Assembly: GCF_000281045.1 (NCBI RefSeq)
Contig: NW_008246124.1
Span: forward strand, 245,629 to 309,628
Direction of reading: 5' to 3'
Source of the DNA: Saprolegnia diclina VS20
Taxonomy: Eukaryota > Oomycota > Saprolegniomycetes > Saprolegniales > Saprolegniaceae
Length of the DNA: 64,000 bases
A program made the translations under genes and the position numbers. How positions within the stretch are numbered: position 1 is the first letter of the stretch; the number at the start of each line of letters is the position of its first letter. Positions 1 to 9,888 of the stretch are shown in pieces. Under the pieces are notes generated by a model, which had not been told where the DNA came from, did not search any database, and worked only from the letters and a program-made list of their open reading frames with translations.

Positions 1-880
1 TGTCGCATGCCTAGATTACACTCGAGCTCTAAGGAGAGCTGTTTGGAATGTAACACAAGCACGCGTCGATGATGACCCTCGATGTGGTACTCAAAGCCGA
101 GAAGAGCGCCTCGGTCTTGTACCTATGGGCGCTGTGAAGCCACCAAGCCCTGCAGATGCTGGCACCAACAACACCATTCCTGCTACCACGCAGGGTGACC
201 TTCTTCAACTCTATGCAATAAAGCGCTGCATACTCACGAACCACCAGCCCGTTCGTGCGTTAGTGAAGTTGAAGCCAGTGAACCGCGTCGTGCGAGCAGC
301 AACCTCGTTTGTCAGCGCGCTAATCCTGGGCAGTTTCTCAACTTTTTTTTACGGTCGTCGGCAGCATCGTCACGACCGCCATGCTTTTGTTCTGGCTTCT
401 TTTTAGGGGCATCAAGTGGTACATCATAAAAGAGAACTTGTCCACGTTTGTGGTTCATAACGTGGTGATTGAAAATACCGGTATGGTGTATTTCGGTGAT
501 AAATGCGGTCGACAAAATGTTTGCAAGCGACCGAATGTTGCTCCTCTTGTTTGGTTGGTTGGAGCTTACGATTTGAGTCTCCCGCCAGCCTCGTCGAGCC
601 TTGGCACACCCGGCGTCGAGGAGGCATGGTCTTGGGCGAGATTCGTGGCAGTGAGGCACTGAGATTGTCTGGCTACCGGGACTTCTCAAATGACCGTCTA
701 TCTCAAAGATAATAGTATGATTGCGTTTCTCGATTGACCTCGATATGGGTGTGTCTGCGTCCGAGGCGGTATTGCAGGTTGCGGCAGCAAGGCTGTCATC
801 AGCTCCAGTCCCAGAACGGTTTCTCTTGTGTCTTGATAGTAAGTCATATGTAATATATACAACATGTGTTAGCAAGAACA

Positions 881-952
881 GCTCCTATGGTGTAATGGTT
901 AGCACTCTGGACTTTGAATCCAGCGATCCGGGTTCAAATCCCGGTAGGAGCT
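881..952 (+). tRNA. tRNA-Gln (anticodon UUG)
   Basis: A complete 72-nt cloverleaf. The acceptor stem GCTCCTA pairs with TAGGAGC and is followed by discriminator T. The anticodon stem CTGGA/TCCAG encloses loop CTTTGAA with anticodon TTG, and the T-arm is canonical. An internal A box (TGGTGTAATGGTTAG-like) and B box (GGTTCAAATCC) are visible, and a T-run follows at about 955-958 as a Pol III terminator. No intron is present. Sequence and length agree with eukaryotic tRNA-Gln(UUG). Two further copies lie on the other strand within 1.5 kb. Confidence 0.97.
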
Positions 953-1378
953 CCTTTTATGAATATTTTCATCTTTATTCATCTTTGCATATTACTCTTC
1001 TATTGTATTAGTGTACTATCGAGGTGCCACTAGTAGCCCTAATAACCATCAAGGGATCCTTGCAAGAGAAAATATCTTCACTCGTCCATTCTGTCATCAT
1101 GACGTCCCACGTTTTAAACATGAGGTTTGGATTCTTGGCGACAGGTCTCGTCGCGTATCTCCGAAATGCCGTGCTCTATTGAATAGCCCTACTACTATGA
1201 ATATAGGAGCAACATCGAAGGGTTCTGCTCGGTACACCTGGATGTTTGTTTGCACAAGTGATATGATGATGAGGAAAAACAGTCGTCGTTCAAGCTGGAT
1301 AAAAGCGTTGTGCTACTTCATGTGGCGAGGTCCAAGCAGTGCAAAACTCTTGGTACTGTACATGGTGGATGAAAAAGG
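953..1378. other. intergenic, no gene supported
   Basis: Apart from the Pol III T-run next to the upstream tRNA I see nothing convincing. An open frame of 128 codons starts at 1011 but it runs into the antisense of the next tRNA gene and has no recognisable motif. Confidence 0.6.
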
Positions 1379-1450
1379 AGCTCCTACCGGGATTTGAACC
1401 CGGATCGCTGGATTCAAAGTCCAGAGTGCTAACCATTACACCATAGGAGC
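1379..1450 (-). tRNA. tRNA-Gln (anticodon UUG), second copy
   Basis: The same 71-nt tRNA body plus discriminator T as the copy at 881, on the opposite strand. The acceptor stem, anticodon loop CTTTGAA and T-arm are identical. The reverse strand downstream shows CCTTTTTC, a Pol III terminator. The 3' flank (CCTTTTTCAT) resembles that of the third copy, which suggests duplication of a unit slightly longer than the tRNA. Confidence 0.97.
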
Positions 1451-2334
1451 GCTTTCTGCGCATTAAAGCGATAATATAATACCACTTACATAGCTCTAAT
1501 AGAGACTTTATCGACACACAAAACGCACAAAACGCTGCTACAACACAGACAAACATACGCAGCTTCTCGGCACGAGCAATATATCATTTCTTACTCTTAC
1601 ACCACATATGCACGAGCAAACGGCTCTCCGTTGGAGCCTTGTAGATATGGTGCACTTTTGCTGGTCAGTACCAAGAGCCAACTTTGCGCGCAGCTTGCAG
1701 CATTTGTCAAAGACGAGGGACTCCAGTCATTTCATTTTTGATGGCAATTCCGTCTGCCCCCAATTCGTGCGACCTTTTTCAGCGTTTCGGTGCGCTTTTG
1801 CCATCCTTTCTAGTATTCATTTGTCTATCGTTATTGCTAGTGTCTATCGTTATTGCTAGTGTCTACGTATGCAAAGTATTTATAATGAAGATGACGCGAA
1901 ACCACTTAGAAAAAACGTTCATACATATAAATCGTAGCTTTCTCGGCCTGCCACGTCGTCCCATCTCGCTGACGATCTTGTGAAGCTTCAAGTTGCTGTG
2001 TTGAAGGACGCCATATCGGTGGACAACGTCTTTTCACGCACGAGCCTCGGACGTGGCGCCGATCCCTACAAAAGACTCGGGCCGTGTTGTTTTCGCAACG
2101 CTCAATGAGTCTGCCGTACGCAGCATTGACGACGAGTCAACTCCGTCTCATCAAAAGTGTGGTTGTCAGCGTTTCCCAAAAACACACAAACATCTGCAAC
2201 CACTGGGACACGCCAGACATGCTCTGCAAGAGCTTCTACAAGCAGCCGCAAAATATTGTCCTCCCGAGTGAACGCCCTGCAACTCGTTGCGGCGTGGGAA
2301 TGAGCAAGCATGAGACTGAAGGAATGAAAAAAGG
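1451..2334. other. intergenic, no gene supported
   Basis: AT-richer than the coding parts of the window. Short open frames at 1608-1983 and 2053-2353 have no recognisable motifs and cannot be extended by plausible splicing. It contains the small tandem repeat at 1822-1865. Confidence 0.55.
1822..1865. repeat. 19-bp tandem duplication
   Basis: The unit TGTCTATCGTTATTGCTAG occurs twice head to tail (1822-1840 and 1841-1859) and is followed by a partial third copy TGTCTA. This looks like simple replication slippage in noncoding DNA. Confidence 0.9.
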
Positions 2335-2406
2335 AGCTCCTACCGGGATTTGAACCCGGATCGCTGGATTCAAAGTCCAGAGTGCTAACCATTACACCAT
2401 AGGAGC
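2335..2406 (-). tRNA. tRNA-Gln (anticodon UUG), third copy
   Basis: Identical in body to the copies at 881 and 1379, with the same acceptor stem, anticodon loop and discriminator. A run of six T follows on the reverse strand as terminator. Three identical genes for one isoacceptor in 1.5 kb, one on the plus and two on the minus strand, point to recent local duplication or homogenisation. Confidence 0.97.
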
Positions 2407-3309
2407 AGACCTACATCTACCGGCGCTTGTACAGGTATCGTATGCATACGCAACAAAGCACAAACCTGTCATCGCACGCCACACGCAGAAAGAGCAACTG
2501 CGATATACTTCTTGCCTCCCAGCCTTATACAAGTTCTTTGGTATCCTGTATATACCCAAATACTGTTAATTTTTTCATCGCCTGCAGCTTTGTGCTTTGC
2601 ATGAGCTCATGGACAAGCTACCGACGATGCAGCGACAAGTCTTTCGACAAAACGAGCGCCTCGTAGCCGTCGCATCAAAACTGATAGCTTATCGCTGTCT
2701 ACATACTCGCATTGAGCATTCCACAATCATTGTACGGCGTGAGCAGTGAGCTGGTGAGCTGAGCCGTGCACAATAAAAATCTTTTTCCTCGCATTTTTCC
2801 ATTGGCCACAATAATCGAATTTATAGCCAATCCCGTGCGATCTAGCTGTGCCACGCCGCCGCTCGGTCGCTCGGTCGCCAAAGTGGCGAAAATATATGAG
2901 ATCGCCCATACGTCGCACAGCGGTAGACGACGTCATCGCGAGCACAAAATGCTACGTCCCGTCGCCATTGAAAACGTACCGCACGAGCTATCGACGACGC
3001 CGTTCTTGCGGCATGTGCCACATTTAGCAGCCATTTCGCGGCACCGCACTGCCACAAGCACGAGCGACGCGGCTCGACGCACACATGTGTCCTAGTGCAT
3101 GCTCGCAAGACCATACATGCGTGCTTCATGAAGGCGTCGACGATGGCCTGTGCAACCCATGGAAACCTCCCTGGAAAAGCATTGCATTATCCAATGTCCA
3201 TCTTGACAGCTCTAAAGTCCGCGATGATGAGGACGACAACAGTTGTCCTCTGCGCTAGAGACGCGCGTCGACACGAAAGGATACAAAACACAAGTGTATT
3301 ACTGTGCGT
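2407..3309. other. intergenic, no gene supported
   Basis: Nothing recognisable on either strand. Short frames at 2766-3129 overlap each other in antisense and show no family motif. It separates the tRNA cluster from the acetolactate synthase subunit gene, which ends at 3310. Confidence 0.5.
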
Positions 3310-3963
3310 CTAGCCCGGCGGCAGCTTGGAGATGTCCATATCGTCGTCGTCGTTGTTGCCCACGTCGTCGTTGGCGCCTTGGAACGCAATCTCGACCGTC
3401 TTGTCCGTCACCGACATGACGCGATCCATCGCAATGACGCCGGACCGGTGGATCTCGACGATGCCCATGGGCTTGAGGAGCTCGAGGAAGGCCTCGATGC
3501 GGGGCGGTGTGCCCGCCAGCTGCACCATGACCTGCGCCGATGTCACGTCAACCACCTTGGCGTCAAAGAGACCCGCGAGCTCTGCAACTTCCGAGCGCGA
3601 GCCGGGAAGGTGTGTCGAGACCTTGGCGAGCATGAGGTCGCGCTCGATGACGTTTTCGCCCGCGGCTTCTTGGCCCGTGAGGATCTTGACGGCGGCGACC
3701 TGGACGACGTCCTCGAGCTGCTTTTTCATGTTCCAGACGTTCTGGTCCGTGCCATGCACGACGACGCTCATGCGCGAGAGCTCGGGCACGTCCGTGCGCC
3801 CGACGACGAGGCTGTCGATGTTGTAGCCGCGGGCCGCAAAGAGGTTGGCGATCTCGGCGAGGCAGCCCGTCTGGTTCACGACGAGGGCCGCGATGACGTG
3901 GCGCCGGCTCCGGCTCGAGCTCGTGAGCTCCGAGAAGCGTCGCACTGCACACCGCGCAAGCAT
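3310..3963 (-). CDS. ILV6: acetolactate synthase regulatory (small) subunit
   Basis: Regulatory subunit of acetohydroxyacid synthase, which makes acetolactate/acetohydroxybutyrate in branched-chain amino-acid synthesis; in eukaryotes it acts in mitochondria or plastids and confers valine feedback control. The 217-aa product begins with a basic, Ser/Arg-rich leader (MLARCAVRRFSEL) typical of an organelle presequence. It is followed by an ACT domain (HVIAALVVNQTGCLAEIANL, then ARGYNIDSLVVG) and the C-terminal small-subunit domain ending in IVEIHRSGVIAMDR. I chose the ATG at 3963 because the upstream in-frame extension to 4245 is not family-like. There is no intron. The acidic tail (NNDDDDMD) is an extra. 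The bacterial-type core is about 160 aa, so length fits with leader and tail. Family assignment is firm; organelle choice is inferred. Confidence 0.92.
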   Translation of the reverse strand: MLARCAVRRFSELTSSSRSRRHVIAALVVNQTGCLAEIANLFAARGYNIDSLVVGRTDVPELSRMSVVVHGTDQNVWNMKKQLEDVVQVAAVKILTGQEAAGENVIERDLMLAKVSTHLPGSRSEVAELAGLFDAKVVDVTSAQVMVQLAGTPPRIEAFLELLKPMGIVEIHRSGVIAMDRVMSVTDKTVEIAFQGANDDVGNNDDDDMDISKLPPG

Positions 3964-4506
3964 CTTTGCAAATGCCACTGGGGCGTTCGGCGACGGATAA
4001 ATTGTCCGGATACCGCGCCCCGACTTCAACGCGATTGCGCAATCTGCTGGCGGCCGCGGGAAGATTTGTGTGAGCGTCGGCGGCGATTGCGCAAATCGGT
4101 CGCCGCCTTGTGGCCACCGAGTCGCTTCGGCTGGCTCGCCACTGTTCCAGCTGACAGCGGCTGATGCAGCCAAAGATATACACCCTGACGCAACGTTGGT
4201 CATGCACTCTACTCGAACTATGCACGATGGAAGGAGACTTGCCAACGACCACGCAAGAGGGCCTGTACAATGCTACAGTTCTAGTCGCGGTGTCGAGTCA
4301 ATGACTGGACGGTCCACCTGAGACAACGCGCCACACGTTTCGACGGCAAAGGACTCGGGCACGGGTAGTCACTCTGTCCAAGGGTATATAAGAGATCTCT
4401 TATATCCCCTTGCTCTGTCGGTGCTGCAGCTTCAAAGATCAAGCAAGGTAGTACTATTATTTCAAGGTGGATACAATATGCAACAGAAGGGACTCGGCAA
4501 TGGTGT
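3964..4506. other. intergenic/5' region of ILV6
   Basis: Holds the presumptive promoter of the minus-strand ILV6 gene and the 3' region of the YcnI-like gene. The only structured element seen is the TATA-containing palindrome at 4386-4405. Confidence 0.5.
4386..4405. promoter_or_regulatory. perfect 20-bp palindrome with TATA elements on both strands
   Basis: ATATAAGAGA followed by its exact reverse complement. After one mismatch the dyad continues for three more G:C pairs on each side (GGG/CCC), giving a 28-bp near-perfect arm. Each strand reads TATAAG, so it could act as a bidirectional TATA-like element or as a dimeric factor site. It lies about 420 bp upstream of the ILV6 start and about 100 bp beyond the 3' end of the YcnI-like gene. 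Function is inferred only. Confidence 0.45.
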
Positions 4507-5094
4507 CTATGACCACATGGACGCGACCGCCGAGGCCAGCACCAGCGACGACGCCGCCGTCATCGTGGCCGAGCTCGACTTGGCCGCCGCCGGCGCAGGC
4601 GTCGCCTCCGCACTGGCCGTCGTGGCGGCGACGATCGTCACCTTGGGCGCCGGGTGCGCGGGGTCGGTGAGGTTGCCTTTGGCGTCGGGCACGGACGTCC
4701 ACGCGAGCGAGCCGTTGCTGGTCATCTGCGTGACGGGGAAGTAGAAGAAGGTGCCGACCGAGGCGTTGGGGAGCTTCATTTGGAGACCAAAGTCGGCGTA
4801 GAGGGAGTCTGGGAGCTCGCCACCGTACCACGTGACCGTGCTGAGCGTCTTGTTGGTGGCGTCCGTGTAGCCGAGCTCGACCTTCCAGCCGCCGACGAGC
4901 TGCGGCTTGACGGACGTGACCTTGTCCGGGATCTGGACCGAGACGTTGGTCGTGACCGCGCCCGGGTACGAGTGCGGGACACGGATCGACGTCACAAAGT
5001 AGCCGTTCGCGGGCGCCGTTGGCGGGTTGCACGTGACGTGGGCCGACGCCAGCGTGGCGAGCGAGAGCGTGAGGAAGGACGTGAGCGAGACCAT
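4507..5094 (-). CDS. secreted YcnI/DUF1775-like protein, probable GPI anchor
   Basis: A 195-aa protein with a clear signal peptide (MVSLTSFLTLSLATLASA). The mature chain would start with His in HVTCNPP, the hallmark of the YcnI (DUF1775) family, where the N-terminal His helps form a copper site. The body shows the expected IRVPHSYPGAVTT, VQIPDKV and GGWKVELGY segments. The C-terminus is an Ala/Ser-rich low-complexity stalk ending in a hydrophobic stretch (AASSLVLASAVASMWS), consistent with a GPI-anchor signal or tail anchor. The ATG at 5094 is preferred over an upstream in-frame ATG because it starts the signal peptide. In bacteria YcnI sits with copper genes; no such neighbour is seen here. 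Copper binding is inferred from the family. Confidence 0.82.
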   Translation of the reverse strand: MVSLTSFLTLSLATLASAHVTCNPPTAPANGYFVTSIRVPHSYPGAVTTNVSVQIPDKVTSVKPQLVGGWKVELGYTDATNKTLSTVTWYGGELPDSLYADFGLQMKLPNASVGTFFYFPVTQMTSNGSLAWTSVPDAKGNLTDPAHPAPKVTIVAATTASAEATPAPAAAKSSSATMTAASSLVLASAVASMWS

Positions 5095-5839
5095 CTTAGT
5101 CGTTCTTATTCTCGGAAAGAGGAAATGAAAAAGTGAGCTTCTGGCTACGAGCGACGATGGGCGACCGTCAAGCAGCCTCAACAAGTCGCCACCACATTTG
5201 CGCTACAATTGTTGACTCGAACATCTGGTGTGGATCGAAGTGCAAGATCGGTTGCCACGGTTGATACACTTGCGAGCCTCGGTGACCTGCTGAGAATGAT
5301 AGATTGCTGTGTTCAGCACGAGCTGCAGCTGCCGCGGCGCAGCTCAGAGGACGACAAGCGCACTGAGTATCGAGTAGTGAGCAGCTCAGCTCCCCACAGC
5401 CCTAATCCCTTATTTCTCCGGCAAAAAGCGACCCTTCCGCCTCTAGTTCGACCGCGACCCTTGATAGCAGCGCATACAACGAGCAGACGTTGAGGTGGTA
5501 TCCAGGTTAGATCCCTTCACCCATAAAGTTCGATGCAGGTCGCCTTCCAAAGAGCTCAACATCGAGTCAACAATTGCCCTCGAGTGGTCGGTAGATTCCT
5601 CGATGCAGTGGTCAGTCGAGGAAGATCAACGCTTTGCTTCAAGCCTTTGCATTTCGGTGGCTGGGAGCTCTTGCTCTCCCCCATTGGTTCGTACCCGTAG
5701 GAAGCTACAATACACTGTACTGGAACATGAGCGCTGCATGGTATGCGGAACCACTCTGTGGCGCATTGGTACCTCGTTCGAGACACTGTTTCACACGCTG
5801 TCAGGATATCGAAACGTTGTATTAAATAGCCGAGTCTTC
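5095..5839. other. intergenic, no gene supported
   Basis: Holds the promoter region of the YcnI-like gene and the 3' flank of the LRR gene. Frames on the plus strand at 5209-5914 are not recognisable and part of them is antisense to the LRR gene. Confidence 0.5.
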
Positions 5840-8800
5840 TTACGCGATCGCGATTCCTGCGAGCTTGGCGGCGACGAGCGAAATCTGCTTGACGAGAAGT
5901 GGCGCCATGGGTAGCTTGCGGGCGCGCAGCACTGGCACGCAGAGCAGTTTGAGCACGACGGGAAGCTTGAGCGCCACGTCGCCTGTAGTGGGCGCCCAGT
6001 CTTTCAAGGGCGTCGAGTGCACTTGAAGAAAGTTGTAGGCGACAACGTCGCTCGGCGCTGTCCCGTGCGTATAGACGCTGCTTTTGACGCGCTGGTAAAA
6101 CGGGCAAAGGTCCTTGGCGTCCGCTAGCCGCGCGCACGCTTCTAAAAACTCGGAAAACCCAATTTTCTTCCACTCTTCCCCGTCGCCATTCGCGTCAAAC
6201 ACCTAATGATTTACTAGTATTCACCAAATCAGAATCTGCAAAACAGAATATAGACGAAAACAGAATCTACACCAAAAAACAGAATATACATCGAAACAAA
6301 ATACAGACACAATGCAAAACAGAATATACATGCAAAACAGAATATACATGCAAAACAGAATACTAGTATACATGCAAAACAGAATACATCGCCAGCAACT
6401 GAAATCCGCGAATCTGGACGCACCTCGGTTTCTTTGGCGCGCACCAGTGCGAGCTTGACGTCGCGCGTCGCGAGGCCTTCGTCGATGATCTGCGCTTGTT
6501 CGCAGAGGCTGAGAAACTCGGCGTAGCTGAGTCGCTTGCCGCGTCCGTCGCCGATGTCGATGGAGCCGGCGAAGAGGCCAAAGAGCTCCTTGAGCACGTA
6601 CAAGTGGTCCTTGAAGACGACGTCGAGCGCCGGCGTGTGGAGGGCTGCGCCGCGATAGGTCTGCGTGTCATGCCACGTCGCGCGCGTCACGTGCTGGTCG
6701 ATCATAAGCTGCACGGCGGCCACGATCGTCGGTGCGCGTTTGGATTTGAGAAATTTCGACGACGCGAGGGCGACGAGCGCCTCGAGAAACTGAAACCGAA
6801 ACAAGCTCCGGCGCGTGTTCCATTTGAGTTTCGGGCCGGACGAGCTCGCAGCGATAAAGCACATTTCGACTTCGGCGCGCGTGCACGTGTTCGTGTCGAC
6901 AATGTCGGCGTCGGTTAAAAAGTCAGCGAACGCATTCGAACCGAGCGTGAACGGGTCGGCGCCGCTAAGACATATTTGTATCAATGTATCAAAGAATCAA
7001 GTACCCGCTCGTGGCGTAGTGCCGGAACACGCCTTTGAGCAAGGCAAAATGGCTGCTTAGCACCGCCTTGAGCGCGTCGACGTGACCGGCTTCCTTGGCC
7101 ATTTTGGGCAGCTACAACGATTGGTGCAGAGCGCTAGAGAATGCGTGACGCGTACCCGTGACGTCGACCAGTCGACCTCGAACGCATCATTGAGCACGGA
7201 CGCCGTGTCTTGGTGGTAACTTGCAAAGACAGACTTGGGGAACCAGTCGTCGACGCGCCCTGGCGCTGGCGTCGCGAGTCGCGGGAGTGCCTTGGACCCG
7301 GACGCGTCGTCGCGAACGATCGAGACAGTATTGACAAGCGACTGGGACGGAAGCTCAAGGTCGCGTGGGCGGTTGCTGACGCCGCCCCACAGCCGGCTCT
7401 GGAATTGCGCTGTCACGTGCACATCGGTCGTGACGACGGCATCGTCGACGACAAAGAAGAACTGGGAGGTTCCTGGCGGCACCATGCGGAACACTTCCCA
7501 AACCGACGGTTCGATCGCGCTCGGGAAGAGGTGGTGTGGCTTCCAATAGTCAAACTCGGCGCGCAAAACGACGCTCTTGGGTCGTTGGCCACCTTGGCGC
7601 CAGACCAGCCTAAACAACACTTTTCGATTATAAAAATACAGAATTTGCCGACATACCGCGTCTCGACCCAGTGCTCGCAGAGCCAGCAGTTGGACCGCTT
7701 TTCCCATACAAACGGTCGGTCGACGTGGCTGTTGGCGCCGATGCGGGTAAAGATATGGGCGAGTGCAGGGTCATTCGGCGTCGCGTTTGGCAGCACAAAG
7801 CCGTACGCGTCAGCTTCTAAATCGTTGCCGGCCAGGTGCAGTCCCCGCAGCGTCTGGTTGGAGGCGAGCGCGGCGCCAAGGCTGTCGCAGTCGCCATTGC
7901 GCAGGCGGTTGTAGCTCACATCCAGATGCGTGAGGACCTTGTTGAGCTGCAGAGCGTCGCAGAGCGCGACAAGCGCCTCGGACGACGTGAGCGACCCGAA
8001 TGAATTCCACGACAGATCGAGCGTCCGCAAGGTCGCGCTATGCGATTGTTCAATGTGAAAAATGGATATAATGCGAGAAAATATGAATATAAAATCGAGA
8101 AGAATAATCGCACCAGTGCTGCAGACCGCGCGCGAGGTGGGCCGCCCCGGCGCCCCGAATCTTGTTCCACGAAAGGTGCAGCGACGTGAGCGCGAGCACG
8201 TACTTGAGCGCGCTTCCGAGCGCCATTGCACCTTGGTGGCCAATGTTGCACCGCCTATTTCCATTCAGCCAGGAGGCGTAGCAGTCAAACGTACGTGAGG
8301 TTGAGCGTCTGCAGCTGCGGCGAGTCGGCTAGCGCATTTGCCAGCAAAACGACGGGCTTGTCGCCGAGGAGGTTGTTTTCGAGGTTGAGCTCCAGCAGCG
8401 GCGAGTGCGACGCCGAGAGCAGCGGGAGAAGGTGCACGACGCCGCCGAGGCCGAGGTTGTTCCACGACAGGTCCAGCGCCTGCACCGAGCTTCGGAGGAG
8501 CGCCGGCGTGAGCTCGCTCATGCTGGCGGTCGTGAGTCGATTGCCCTGAAGAAAGCAGTCGGAACCTCAACGCCACCGTCGACGTTATTACGTGAAGGTT
8601 GAGGTTGGTGAGCGTCTCGATACTCGCCAAGCTCTCGGCGAGCGCGCCCACGAGCTGGTCGCCCATGCTGTACGAGCTATGGCACGACGCGCTGTTATAA
8701 AGCAAGGACGCTAGTTATGCGTACCCGAGGTGCAAGCGGCCGTTGCAGCATTTCTCACGCGCTTTTGCAATAATGGGCTCGGGCACCAGTTGTAGCTTGT

Positions 8801-9285
8801 GGCATTTGTCGGCAAACAGACTCGCGGGCGTGAGGGCCCTACAGAGGTCGAGTGACGCAGTGGTCTTTGCGAAGGAGGCTGCACCGCGGCGCCGCGGGTT
8901 CGTGCGAGAGGCGGCGGCTCACGTGACATTGCTGTTGACGGCTCTCTTCGCGCGACGACGGCGCGCTTTCTGGGTGGTCGAGTGGCACGACTTGGTTCTT
9001 GGCGTAGACGTGCTCGCTGGTCCTACCGCGCTGCTTTGACTCGGTCTCGGGGACCGCCACTGCGGGCGGTGTCTTGATTGGCGCTACGGCGGGCGGCGTC
9101 TTGTGCAGCATGAGCTCCATGAAGGTCGAGTTGGAGCGCTGGCGGTGCGGCCGGCGGCGGGCGACCGTTGGGACACCGGGCACGGTCGAGAAGAGCTCGG
9201 ACGCGTTGTCGTGATACGTCGACTTTTTCTCGCCATACGAGCGTAGGCCGAGCTTGACGGCCATCGCCGTCGCCTCGTCGCCCAT
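5840..9285 (-). CDS. leucine-rich-repeat protein with C-terminal EF-hand-like loops
   Basis: Hand-spliced 10-exon gene. Introns are 8839-8884, 8692-8724, 8546-8591, 8255-8294, 8038-8113, 7610-7656, 7112-7155, 6965-7004 and 6203-6423. The resulting CDS of 2,853 nt is an exact multiple of three (950 aa). Residues 1 to about 135 are basic and disordered with a repeated KTPPAVA. From about 200 to 450 run ribonuclease-inhibitor-type LRRs (VQALDLSWNNLG, LLELNLENNLLG, LRTLDLSWNSFG, LTHLDVSYNRL). A middle domain carries the VPPGTSQFFFVVDD segment. The C-terminal half has EF-hand-like loops, DIGDGRGKRLSYAEF and DANGDGEEWKKIGFSEF; the second has a longer loop than the canonical 12. Ca2+ binding is therefore possible but unproven. 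Cytosolic, with no signal peptide. LRR plus EF-hand proteins are common in oomycetes and ciliated protists; role unknown. Confidence 0.8.
6232..6390. repeat. intronic AT-rich minisatellite
   Basis: Inside the only long intron (221 nt) of the LRR gene. The motif CATGCAAAACAGAATATA (plus strand) is repeated about four times near-perfectly at the high-coordinate end and decays into shorter AAACAGAAT copies toward 6232. The expansion explains why this intron is five times longer than its neighbours. Confidence 0.85.
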
Positions 9286-9427
9286 GCGTGCACCTGCTTT
9301 TGCCACGTATAAATAGCCCGCAAACGACTCGTTACTAACAAGGCTGGACCAGCATGAGCCCTCCACAGCCTCCATACTCCGCCACGACGCGCAAGACAGA
9401 AAGGACAGAATGAGAGTTGTCGACTGA

Positions 9428-9835
9428 TCATAGGCAAACGAGTCGGTAGATGGCAACGGCGTTGAGACCGACGATGAGCGCGTAGCAGGCAAAGAGGAAG
9501 CCCGGCATCTTGGTCAGCGGCGGCGACGTGTCGAGGACCAGGATCGGCGGCGCCGTGGCCTCGTCGTCGAGGCATGCTACAACCTCCGCATGCTCGAGAG
9601 GGGCGGCGCGTTGGACGAGGGTGGCGAGGAAGGTGTTGACGCGCAGCACCTGTAGGTGGGACGGCTTGATCGGGGCACGGCAGACGGGACAGGCGAGCGC
9701 GCTGGTCGCCTTGTGTAGCCGACGGACGCAGCGCAGGTCGAACGAGTGGCCGCAGGCGAGCGTCGTCGGCGCCGTGAGCACGTCGAGGCAGATGGCGCAG
9801 AGGACGTCGTCGCGGTCGACCTCGACACGCACCAT
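9428..9835 (-). CDS. small RING-finger protein with C-terminal membrane segment
   Basis: A 135-aa single-exon protein. A C3HC4 RING occupies about residues 12-55, with the pairs CAIC, CGHSFDLRC and CPVC in correct order and spacing, so it is probably an E3 ubiquitin ligase. The last 28 residues (MPGFLFACYALIVGLNAVAI then YRLVCL) form a single hydrophobic tail anchor, so the RING would face the cytosol on an organelle membrane. The ATG at 9835 lies 53 bp downstream of the PX gene stop on the same strand, unusually close. A spliced PX-RING fusion was considered, but I found no convincing acceptor. Substrate unknown. Confidence 0.78.
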   Translation of the reverse strand: MVRVEVDRDDVLCAICLDVLTAPTTLACGHSFDLRCVRRLHKATSALACPVCRAPIKPSHLQVLRVNTFLATLVQRAAPLEHAEVVACLDDEATAPPILVLDTSPPLTKMPGFLFACYALIVGLNAVAIYRLVCL

Positions 9836-9888
9836 GGAGGATGAAAATGACAAGATCGAAGAAGAGAACGACGTTACGGGAGTACAGA

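Noticed and set aside
312-875. 187-codon minus-strand frame near the left end
   Set aside because: No recognisable domain, no clear ATG context, and codon use unlike the real genes. A transposon relic is possible but cannot be supported.
3304-4164. 286-codon plus-strand frame opposite ILV6
   Set aside because: Antisense shadow rich in charged low-complexity residues; the minus strand has an unmistakable ACT-domain protein.
9836-9888. Intron that would fuse the PX and RING proteins
   Set aside because: Possible donors exist, but no TAG/CAG acceptor gives an in-frame join, and the RING gene has its own ATG. Kept only as an open question.
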